From Albula goreensis (Eukaryota > Chordata > Actinopteri > Albuliformes > Albulidae), in NCBI GenBank assembly GCA_022829145.1, contig CM040741.1, forward strand, positions 63,582,547-63,646,546: DNA of 64,000 bases, given 5' to 3'. Position numbers and translations under genes: made by a program. The notes beneath the pieces were generated by a model. That model made no database searches. It had not been told where the DNA came from and worked only from the letters and a program-made list of their open reading frames with translations. Shown here piece by piece: positions 40,672-51,500 of the stretch; position 1 is the first letter of the stretch, and the number at the start of each line of letters is the position of its first letter.

Positions 40672-41040
40672 GGCAAGAGAAATTTGTGTGGATGGGGGCC
40701 AAGCAGCCCATTCATTGTGGCTGTAAACTATGACTGTAATTACATTTATACTTTTCAGCTTTTTATACTCGGTAACATGCAACTTTTTTGCAAAACTGTA
40801 TCCTGCCTTGACTTTAAAGAAACATTATTGCAATATAATTACAGCAATCTGACCTCAGCAATAAAATTAGCATTATGTTGCTCATACAGTTAAGATATAT
40901 GAGACGTGATGATTTTTTCAAGCTGCTGGACCCTCCGATGCACAGGACTGCAGCTGGTCATTAGCGCAATAATAAATCTTTTTCATTAATTCAGTGTGAA
41001 ACTCAAATTTAATGGAAATCCCATCGCTTTCAGTCAGTGG
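40672..41040 (+). repeat. Diverged duplicate C, copy 2
   Basis: Matches copy 1 at 38,235-38,580: CAGCCCATTCATT; TTATTGCAATATAATTACAG followed by CAATCTGACCTCAG; AATAAAATTAGCATTATGTT; AGCTGGTCATTAGCG; and an end ATCGCTTTCAGTCAGTGG. The two starts are about 2.4 kb apart. No ORF is shared, so selection on protein is unlikely. Confidence 0.8.
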
Positions 41041-41449
41041 TGGGGGGAGTTACCGCTATGGAGCTTTAGCCTTAACTTTAAGCAACTATTTGATTTATTT
41101 TTTTTTTTTACAATGATCTCATAAGTAGCTTATATACACTTGAGGGTCCAAAACCATAATAAAAATGCAGAAACAGTTCCTTAGTTCCATTACTTTTGGC
41201 TGAGGACAGAACATTACTGATAGGAGAGTGAGGTATGTTTTGGAGTTTATATAGCCCTACCCTGCCATTGCCTGAGATCTCCCCAAGCATTCAGGGAGGG
41301 ATTAAAAATGTGATGTTGGGACATGAAACCATGAATTTGGGAGTGTCACCAGTTAAGATATGCACCTTCCATGGCTTTTGGGGTGGGGGGGGGGTGTCTT
41401 GAAGGGTGCAGTGGATGGGGCCAAAAAAACCTGCCACTTCCACTGCATT

Positions 41450-41760
41450 TTCGACACATTCTGGGCGGGGGCCAAGCGCGGTCCTTACTGATGCCGCTGT
41501 CCACATGCGCTGCCTATTGCCCCCAGCATGTGTTTTCCGTGGGACAGAGGAATTTGGGTTTGGATTTTTTTTTGGGGGTAATCAGTGTATTGTTGAGAGC
41601 CGTCATAAAGCGGTCTGCGAGAGGCCATCACGCGGGCTGAATGTAAAGGGGACACGCAGATGGTGCGCCATTTGTACGGCTGTCAAGCCATGCGGGACTG
41701 TGAAATCAACGCCAGATCACACCGAGTGAGTGGCGTGCCCATTGAAAACAAAGGGAAGGG
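41450..41760. promoter_or_regulatory. Candidate GC/CpG-richer conserved-type element
   Basis: Repeat-free segment with raised GC and CpG (GGGGGCCAAGCGCGGTCC near 41,466; GCCATCACGCGGGCTGAATG near 41,622) in AT-rich DNA, about 6.4 kb upstream of map3k1. The ORFs across it overlap in two + frames and are not recognised. An enhancer is the likeliest reading if it proves conserved. Confidence 0.25.
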
Positions 41761-44329
41761 GGCAGGCATCTGGAAAACTATCGATGAAAATTGGAAACCT
41801 ATTTTTGAATGCCTAAATGTATATGTCACCCCATGCCAAATGTACGACTTGGGATTTCTTCCCCTGCCACAAAACATTGAAAGTTTAGATTCCATGAGGA
41901 TCTTGGGGATCCATCTCACATTTTTTTGTCAATAATATGGAGTACTAATAACACTTTTAGGAAACACTTTTCCTTGTTTAATTTGCCAAAGAACAGAACA
42001 CCTTCGAAAACTGGATCCCAGCACCACAGCTGAACACCACTATCTTTACTCCATACAAACAAAGAAAAGCTTTTTATATTATATATTATGATTGAAGTGA
42101 TCGTTTTCATGACTGAGAAAATTATAGGAAGTTAAAATGGAATGGCGACTAACATTTTACGGGAAATAAAAGCATGTTCATACTTTCACAGTCTGTTGTG
42201 TTTCTCTTTCTTTTAAGGATGTCTAAAGGAGTCTTTATGTGTCTTTCTACTACATCTACTCCTTTCCCTCCTTGAACGTGCATGTTAAGCTCCATCCAGC
42301 TCTTCCGTTTACACAAACTGCCAGCATCGGCTTTTTTTGTGACAGAAAAACTCAACAAATGCAGCTGGGATCTGCTGTGGTTGGCTTTGAACTCCTTACT
42401 GTTACTGTACATTCCTCTCCAAAAAGCATGATAGCATAGTGTACACCCCATAATACATCTCTTCTGCAATGAGTTTAGACTCAGAGACCCACTAATTATG
42501 TCCCGACCCTTGCTTTTTGATGTTAAACGCAGGCACATGCTATGGGAATGTCTTCCAGGAAAGGAGTTTTTTGGAGGGATTTGCCCACTGTTTTGTTTTG
42601 TAGGGTTTATTTACATTTTTGAGAAGGATGCTGTGCAGCTTGGGGTAGAGTTATGCAGGACAAGGTCTCTGGCACTACACTGAAGCTCACTAACTGGGCA
42701 AGGACCATCCTTCTAACCTCTGCAAAGAAATGGAATGCACCGAAACAAATATTCCAAAGCAGATCACTATCCCCTGCTCTGAGCATGTGCAAACAGATTT
42801 TTAGTTTGGAATTTTGAGTTAGTGAAATACCTAGATGTTATAATATTGCTAACAAGGCACACTGAACCAGTTCACCAAGACTACAGCAATGGCTACTGTT
42901 TTCATACATTTAGGACATGTTGATTTGATTGATTTTATGGCTGACACTTTTAAACTGCCCCAGTTTCAAAACAGACTGGTCGCAAGAGCTGCTCATATAA
43001 GTCTAAATTGTTGCAAATTTTGCTATATATATACTACATGCTGTCTGTTTGTTCAAAAAAAAATTATGATCTAAAATGGAACGCTGTTTGTTGCAACATG
43101 CATAGTGTCTTTTCTGATTTTCTATCTTGTCTAGTAGGCAAAAGTAAGTGTGAATGGCTACTGCGTGACCAAGTTAATTCCAATTAATATGATTATGGAC
43201 AATCTGGTTAAGAGTGGGATAAGATAACGGTTTTTATGTATGTGAGAGTTTACTGCAGTACAAAAGTTAAACAAAGTTGTCAAGCTAAATGATTTAAAGT
43301 GCATTCTCTCTGTGCAGCTAACCCTTGACCCATATCTTAAGATATGAGCTACTTCAAAGCTTGAGTATATATTTGCCACAGGAAACAAACTTGACAAAGG
43401 AATTCAGACAACAGGATTGCAGACGGTTCAATGGGCACGCCCATGAAATGTCAACTATGCTACCGCATACAGGGCCTGAACTCCACCTCTGGACGCTGAC
43501 TATACAGACATTACTGCCTGCCACATGAACCTACTGATTCAGCTGCAGCTTACACATGGAAGTCTTGTGAAACATTTAAAGTATAAATAATAACTCAAGT
43601 ATGTGAATGTATCAACATCTGTTTCATGAGGAAATAAAAAAAAAAATGAGAAATAATCTGTTTGCACCTGCTACGTTTTAGCTGATGTTTTACATTTTTG
43701 TAACCTATTAAATACAAAAATGTTCAGCGATGAATCTACTCTGATAGAGTACATGTTAATCCTATATGAACTCATCCAGGTTGTGCTGAGTTAAATGAGC
43801 TCTGAACATTTTACCTTGCAGCATTTCGTTTGTGGTTGGTTGAGAGTCAGGAGGTCACAGCAAGGAAGTTACCGTGGCACCTATGAACCAGCCTCTATCT
43901 GAGTTCACATACTAGCTTTGTGTGGCTGCAGGAGGTCAAATGAGTAGCTAAGTGTCCAGGGTTGGTTTTCAAGGCTGGGTAGCAGTGAGGCATTGCATAC
44001 CAGTGACATTTTCAACCTTGTGAATTCCTCATGAGCTGCTGCAGGCCTTTTTCAGTGTGGCTGGTTTGGAACCCATCTAATGACAATGAGACCAAGGACT
44101 ATAGTCCTCCAAACAAGCCAAACAGTCCCTCAGGAATCCTATTTATTGTTGTTCTGTTGGTTTTAAAAAATATTCTAAATGGGGATGGATAAACAAATGC
44201 ATCACATTAGCATCTGCTGTGAGACAAAACACTGCAGCAAAAATGTTTTTCGGAAATCAAAATGTCACGGACACCTCTCATTGCATGCATTGAAATACAT
44301 GTTCCAGGGATACGCATGTGGAAACTGCA
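41761..44329. other. Gene-free AT-rich DNA
   Basis: No exon, RNA gene or repeat family was recognised. Confidence 0.5.
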
Positions 44330-44560
44330 TATGGAAACTCGTCGCAACTGCATGGCTCGCGAAAGGTCAGTTAAATACGCTCTGCCCGGTGTTTGTAGCA
44401 AGTTGGCAACGTAGCAATTTCATTTACGAACCAAGCAATTCCGAAAAGCCCCTTTCGCGTGATCCACAGCGTCATGAGGGAAGCACAAGTCGCGCGTATT
44501 CAGCTCCACGTGAGAAGGAAATGCAGAAGCTACAGGAAGCCAGGGATGGCTAAGAATAGC
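44330..44560. promoter_or_regulatory. Candidate CpG-richer regulatory element
   Basis: Repeat-free segment with CpG clusters (GCATGGCTCGCGAAAGGTCA near 44,350; CCCCTTTCGCGTGATCCACA near 44,450; CAAGTCGCGCGTATTCAG near 44,487), 3.5 kb upstream of map3k1. The 124-residue ORF across it has no known motif. Confidence 0.22.
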
Positions 44561-47500
44561 GCTTCGTGATAGATTGGATCCACATTGACAGGAAATTGGG
44601 TTTTCTGGCGGCCCTGGGCCCAGGCGCTGTCCCTCTGCAGTTTTCTGTTCATTAGCTAAAGTAAATGAAGTGGTTGTTCCACTGCTGCTTCTCAGTGGGG
44701 CTGACTGCTGAGGTGGCATCTGAAGGATCAAATATTACAGTATTCTTGCATCAGAAACGTGTATCCTGCACATAAGGCATCTGCCAATGACAGGTTGGAA
44801 GTTTTAATGCAGCAATGAGATTTTCTGTTAATCTGTCTGGTCATATCTATCTCTGTCAGGCCAATTAGCTTTGCCCCAAATGTTATGATTTTCTCCCTAT
44901 TTACCAGAATCTACCTACTATCCATAAACACAGACACCCAAATTCACACTGCCTATAGATACTGTGCACAATGTTACCTATAAAAATTATTTCAAAATAT
45001 GTTCCTATGTTTATAGAACAACTATATTAGAATTCCCCTTAAGGAATACCATGGTTGATTTTAGTAGATTTTATCTGTTGCAAGTAATTTCACAACCTTT
45101 TGTTTTGTGAGTCACTGGAGGATGTTGAACCACTTTGACATGTTTTGCAATCCCGACATTTATCTTGGAATACTACTGGTGTCTTGAATGGAAAGACCGG
45201 TATTTTTATTAGTAATGATTTGCAGTCTAGCCCCATGGTGAATATTTCTGAGCCATTAAATGGTAGTAGGGATAGTTCTTATGAGTGTAGCACAGTAGTG
45301 CTACATTTCCACCAAGAATCATAACTTTTTTGTTAGCTTCTGTCTGTTCTAGTGTGCACTTTCAAGAGGTATACATTCTGTAATCCATAATCTTGATCTA
45401 TTGTTTTTTTTTTTGCTCACACATTCTCAAAGGGCTACACAGCGAACCATACTATGCAAGTTAATTTCAAAGGTGTTCTTGCATCACTAAAAATACAGAC
45501 TACACTGTGTTGTTTTTGTGTGAAGTAAAATGTCTAGATATGATATCAAATTCATGTCTATTTTGTTTTTGGGGGTTCTCAGCTGACCTCAAACTAAAAT
45601 ATTTATTTCATATTTTAGGGAGCCATTCAAATATCCTGTTACGAATGTATAGATTTTGATCTGCTTTCCCCCCACTCTGTTCCACCTGTAATTCCACTGG
45701 TGGTCAGTATTATTGCAGTGTATCAGAGATGACTCTTTGGAGGTTGTTTGCATTACCTGAAGGCACATTACAATGCAGGTAGAAAAATGCTTCGAAAACG
45801 TAAAGCAGAACATTGACTTTTGAAGTATATATTTCAAAGCTCAGAAAAAAAAAGTTTCAGTAATGTGGCTCCTACAGCAGCTTTCCATAGGTCCTGCGAG
45901 ATGTGATTGACAGCTCTTTGGTGTGTCAAAGCCCCTACCTCATCAATACACAAGATCAGGTATCTTACCTCCGAGGCATTCAGTTCTTCTCTACACAAAA
46001 CATAAACTCTGCACAGGCACCACTTACGAATCAATACGTGCCTCTAACTTGTCCAACAGGTTCATTACTTTTGAGGATCCATGTTTTTTTCTTCCAGTCT
46101 TTGTGATGAAGTGAAATTCATCTGTCATAACCAGCGGAGAGTGGCTGCGCTTAGTGGGGATACCTGAGCCTGCTCGGGGGAGAGCTTTAGGGATTACCCA
46201 TTCACAGCGATGAGGACGACTGCAGGTATGGGGGAATATCACGTAGCACAAACTGCAATGACTGCAAATCATCAGTAATCTTTGGATCACCAGTGAATGC
46301 CTAAAGACAGACTATGAGGTTAAAATAATGTTCAGCTGGCTCTTGCACTGGCACTGTATTCATTTCCTAAATTAGTTAATACTGCGTATGAAAAAAATTT
46401 CAGGAAAAACTACATAAGTGAATTATTTAAATTCTCATTCATTTCAATGTTTGTACACCTGGTAAGAACTCTCCTTGTGACCTTTTTTGTTGACTGAACA
46501 ACTTAAACCCTTATAAAGTTTAACTCTGTGGTAACTTATTTATTAGTATTTTATTAAAAGCATTTCAGTGTTTTCAGTCTCTGTATTACACTTTCTTGTT
46601 TTTCAAAGTACAGTAGCATATTCTCTTCAGCTGTTTTTAGGACATTAAGAGCCATTACATAACACAAAAAAAAAAAAAAAAAAAAAACAAAAGATAGATC
46701 TATTCAGGGGAACATGTAATTTGCAGGTTCACAAAGCTGACATTCTGCCCAGACCAACGGTTGTCCTAGAAAAAAGGGGAACACACTGAACTGGTCATGG
46801 GCTTCGACTTCGGGGGGGCCTAGGGGCTTGAGCCAAAACTCCAAAATTGTCTGCAGTAAACTAGTCTCACATTCATACACAGATAGTCCTTAACTTTGTT
46901 GGCCTAGGTTTCCTGCAATCTGATTGGTCCCATCTGATTCCTGAGGATGGATTTGGTTGGCTCAACCTCAGCCAATTTCAGAAACACTGACTGACCCTTG
47001 TGACTTGTGATTGTTCAGAAGTTGTAACTGACAATGGGCTTATTAGCAAAGCACGTCCAGGTTTATTTCACATTGGAATGGGAAGTTAGGTTCATCACTA
47101 TAAGAGAGGCAGATACTAAACACATGTGTTGTATCTGCTAAATACTTATTTAATGTGTTCTGGGGTTGCAAACGTCCTAAATCATGTTCCTTTGTCTTTG
47201 AAATGAACTTCCATCAGTAAAGTTACTGACAAGATCACATGGGCAAAAATGACAGCTGCACAACTCAACACATACCACTGGACAGCATGCTGGTCTTCTC
47301 TGAGTTCAAGTAACAGAACTGTTTTACTCCCCTTTGAATGTTGAAGAGGGACAGTTGTTACCTGGAGGTTAAAAAGAAAAATCCAAAGCTTTTTCTCAAC
47401 CATAAACACACACAATAGTTCTGATGCTAATAATGTCTGCCAAATTAAGACCCATGCCAACATTCTTTGGTCAGGTGCTACATATAATTTTCTCATATAA

Positions 47501-47819
47501 ACATACATAAATGAAAGAAATTATACAGTAAAATATATGTTGATGGAATGCCTTTTACAGAATGACACATTTCCAGGGGAAAACTTTCAAAAGGTATTTT
47601 TATCATGACATTTTCTTTCTTTTGATCGCAGTTGCTGCAGATGTTTTTATTTCACTTTTGGTTGGTCACCAGTGAAAGTACTTTCATTATTACTGATTCA
47701 AAATTGCATTGCCTTTTATTAGCCCTAAGTTGTAAACATTCAGGTAGGACTATCCAGCAAATTGCATTTCATATTTACAGTGTTTTTTTTTTTTTTTTTG
47801 GTTGACTGGTGTTGCCACT
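44561..47819. other. Gene-free AT-rich DNA just upstream of map3k1
   Basis: No coding region is supported. A 22-base A-run lies at 46,666-46,687 and a T-run at about 47,781-47,799. Nothing else was recognised. Confidence 0.5.
46666..46687. repeat. Poly(A) run, 22 bases
   Basis: Pure A-run. No LINE or processed pseudogene is recognisable directly upstream, so it is treated as a simple repeat. Confidence 0.9.
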
Positions 47820-48021
47820 AATCGTTTGAAACGCAACTTTCGATCGTCCCATTAGTGGTCACTTGTTCAAATTCTACGCAAAACACGTGTTTCAATTTGC
47901 GCTGTTTGCGGTCGTATGTAAACACTACCAGGCCCTCTCGCTCCTCCCCTGTGCCCCTCCCCCAATTCCCTCCACTCCCTCCTCCATAGAGGCTATTAAG
48001 TGATAAACTCCGGGACAGAAA
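47820..48021 (+). promoter_or_regulatory. map3k1: Probable map3k1 core promoter and 5' UTR
   Basis: CpG frequency rises from about 47,820 and stays high into exon 1 (to about 48,310), against a CpG-poor background. The stretch holds an E-box-like CACGTG at about 47,885 and a nearly pure pyrimidine tract at 47,936-47,988 with CCCCTCCCC-type KLF/Sp1-like motifs. There is no convincing TATA box, which fits a dispersed CpG promoter. The transcription start cannot be placed from sequence alone. The assignment as promoter is inferred from its position directly before the start codon. Confidence 0.5.
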
Positions 48022-48521
48022 ATGGCGACGGCGGGGAGCCGGACCTCGTCGTCGGGAATATCTGAGTTGAATAACGGCATAAATGTTGGAAGTGCTTCTC
48101 AGGGTAATTCAGGTTCCCCTGGTCTTCCGAGCAGTCCCGGCACGACGAAAAGCAGGACCGGGGAAAACTCACAATGGAGACGTAAAGACCTGCGGAAAGT
48201 GAGAAGTGTGGATCTAGATAAACCTGAGTCGTTGCTCCTATCGCCAGAGACCGGGACGGCTCCAATATCAGCGCAGCTGCACTTCTTGTCCGTGTCCTCG
48301 CCTGGTGCAGTGCAGGCGACCCTGCTACAGCAAACTCGCCACATTCAGCAGAGCAATTCAGTAACCGATCACTCGCTTTCAGTTAATACGAGTAATACTA
48401 ATAGCCTATCTACACCCTCTCAGGAATTGTTGAATACTTCTTTTAAAAACAGCAGCGACCATCTCGGTACCGATTATGGTGCCCCTGGAACTTCTGTGGA
48501 AGTAGTCGCTTCACAAAATAG
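48022..48521 (+). CDS. map3k1: map3k1 (MEKK1) exon 1, coding part, 5' end of the gene
   Basis: This exon encodes the first 166 residues, plus two bases of the next codon, of a MAP3K1-like protein. MAP3K1 is a cytoplasmic serine/threonine kinase acting upstream of JNK and ERK signalling, with an E3-ligase-type RING/PHD region. The identification rests on the start MATAGSRTSSSG and on WRRKDLRKVRSVDLDK at residues 52-67; as I recall the mammalian protein, it begins with a very similar Ala/Ser-Ser-Ser-Gly stretch followed by WRRR-LRKVRSVELD. The rest is Ser/Asn/Thr-rich and probably disordered. The ATG sits in AGAAAATGGCG (A at -3, G at +4), and TGA and TAA lie in frame just upstream (48,001-48,006), so no longer N-terminus is possible without splicing. 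The exon ends at AATAG|GTAAGA, a consensus donor, leaving codon phase 2. The donor supplies an in-frame TAA at 48,523, so unspliced transcript would stop there. RING, SWIM and kinase domains are not in the window. Confidence 0.86.
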
Positions 48522-51500
48522 GTAAGATTACCTTGTAATAATCCCAATTTGGCACTACCACTCTGTCTTTTGATTCCTCGTTTATTATCTGTGTGAACTA
48601 ATTTTGCCTTAAGTGACTTGTAATTTTCTAAGTACCAAGAACTTATTGCTGCAGCTGAGTCGGGTTATTATTTTTGTCTTGTTACAGTCGGGTTTTGAGT
48701 GAAATGGCTTTGATTATGTGAAATGCATTGCAGCATGCATTTAATTCGGTTCTGATGACTTTCTTTAACTTTCTGTAACTAAAGTGTTGGGTGAGCTATT
48801 AAAGCTACAGTCCATTTATGTTGTGTTGTCCAGATTATGTTTACACGTTTCAATTTAAAGTTTCCTTGTTGGTGTATTTAGTTGTACAGGTTTACAATAG
48901 CTATTACAGCTGTAAACCATATTTGAATTAATAATAAGACTAATGCAATGCACATTGTAGATAGAAGGTGAATTGTCATTTAGTATATTATTTGACATAT
49001 TGGACTTGGTATATGCTAAATGAATTGAAGTAGTTACCTCCTCTAACACTTCTGTCGTTACTGTAGTAAAGTAAGTACTACTTTAATAGCTCAGACCCGG
49101 CTTTAGCAAAGCGATTTGCTCCGAAGCTTTCCATTTAAAACTTAAGAACATGCGATGTGTATTTTTCCTGTCAAAGTATTTCAAGCTGTTTGGGTTTTTT
49201 AAAACCATGTTTACATATACCAGTAGTCACATTGCCGAATTCTCCTGGCCATTTCACGGTTATTTTCTTAGATATACCAAACCTGATTAACGAAGTTTTA
49301 CTTAATCTACAGTAAAACATATTTATGTTCCTTAAAGCTTGAGCTAAAGTAATTTAAAATTATTTCTGCATATTGCCATGCACGTATAACGTTATATCAA
49401 CTGTAATGAAGGGAGGGATTGTCTATTTCACATGGTGTTGAGTTGCTGATTTGGAGAATTGTGTTTGTGCGTATGCATCTAAATGTCAGTGATTATGCAG
49501 ACCACTACAAGAGATTTTATAAGACGCTTGCTAACACTGCTGTCCTACCCACCAGTTCTCTTGTCAGTTCCATTACCACTGTAATGGATGGGAGTCGTGT
49601 GTATCTCTGTTAGACAAAAAGTTTTAAAGCCAAATTAATTGAGTTTTCCTGTTTGATTTGGCATAATTCCTTGAAATTTTCTGTCACTGAGAGATGAACG
49701 TAAATGGATTAGAACCTGTTCTGTGGTGACTGGTAAGCGTTATTTTCCCCTGGTGTCTACTCAGGCATGTTAGTGGTTACTGAATGTATGCTCTTCAGAA
49801 AATAGGACCGAAATCCTCATTTAATGTTAGTTGAATGTACACCTGGCAAATGTGGATTATTGTTTATATCCGTGAACCTTTGGAAACTGCTGGATTTATC
49901 GACATGATCAGTTAAGGATTTCGTGGACAGATTCAGTGTTGAGGTTTTCAAGTGTCTCGTAGACGTTGCTGGTCTATTTTTGGGAAGTTGTCGCGTTTTA
50001 AGAGCTCAATAATCTATTAACGCATCAGATGGTAAAATGACCTTGCACTTCTGGTTTGAGTATAACGTTCCGTGATGACCATAAATGATCTTGAAAAGGG
50101 ACTTGAGTATGTCTTTTATGAAAAAATGAGTGTACAGTCTTGAGTCATTTGATTTATTTGCATCATGAATTATGGGATATAGAATAACTTCCAAAAGGCT
50201 AAATTCATCATTTATCGCTAGGTTTACTTTGCAACTATGTTTCAGTAGCCTATTTCAGGAGTATAGACTAGTATAGAGTAATATAGAAATTGTGGATATG
50301 TGAACGAATACGTCAGTATTAAATAAGGTAAGTAAATCTAGACCATGCTGGTTACTTACGCATGTTTTGGGTATTTGATACATATGTTTAACTGACTGGG
50401 GAAAAAACAAATATATTTAAAGAATAAACTGGGACACAGTCGAAAAGTAACCGTACATCATCACGTGAGAAAAGCAAAGAGTCAGTTGGGATGAATGACA
50501 GCTTTTTTTGAAAAGAAAGGCCACGAATAGATAATTCGTTGCAATATGAGAACTTGGCTTTGGAACTGTACAGATAATGAACGGTTGAATACAATGTTGA
50601 AAGCGAGAGAGTAGAGGAGAAAGAGAGCTGCATTCCATTGTGGTATTACTTGTCCTAGGTAAAATGGCGCAAGGATCGCTCTCAAGCTGAAAGGTGGGAT
50701 TCCAGCAAAGTATCCGACCCCTCATGCATGACTAGATATAATGGGAGACTTTCAAGGCCCCAAAGTCGTTTTACAGACAATGGTTTGCCAATTTAACGTA
50801 ATTGCATGGGTGGAAATCCCATGTCTTGGGCAACATGGATACGATCTATTTAATACCACTCAATGCCCATTGGCTTCACTTACTTGTCTGGCCTATATGC
50901 CCTCTAGTGGTAACATATTGTTACTGCACTGCTTTGGTGGGGAGCTGCTGAGTGAAGAGGAACGTGAGGTTAGAAAGGCAATTTCCAGTCACATGTTTAC
51001 AAGAATCCTATACATTCCTTCAGTTGACATAAAATCCACAGCTAGCATAGCAATGGGTAACTTGGTATGACTACCAAATAACTGCCTAGCTAGCTATGGC
51101 AAGCACTGGTACAAAAAATTATGAAAAGAAGCACAGGTTAAAAAGTTGGAGGCACTGTCTTCCTCTGGTGGTCTGTGTTTCACCTGATGGCATTGCACTC
51201 AACTGCAGCTGGCCACTGAATGGAGTTGGACTTTTGTGCCTCTGCTTTATATCATGTCTGTTATTTAATAAGCAATATTCCTGAAAACTGCTCGCTGAAT
51301 TTTCCCACCAAATGGTCTTTATCCCATACTGATCTGAAGCACAGGTTAAGAAGACATATTTGTTGTTTTACAGTGTGCGCTCTCTATGTGAACAAGACCA
51401 TGCTGTTTAGCTATGAGTGAGGACTGAAAAGTTTTTATTGGTTTAACACAGGTGAAGCACACCTTCTTCTCATGTCTCCCCTGGGCTCTTGGCCAGCGTA

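Noticed and set aside
46666-46687. A22 run considered as the tail of a processed pseudogene or LINE
   Set aside because: No gene-like or LINE-like sequence is recognisable upstream and no flanking direct repeats were seen.
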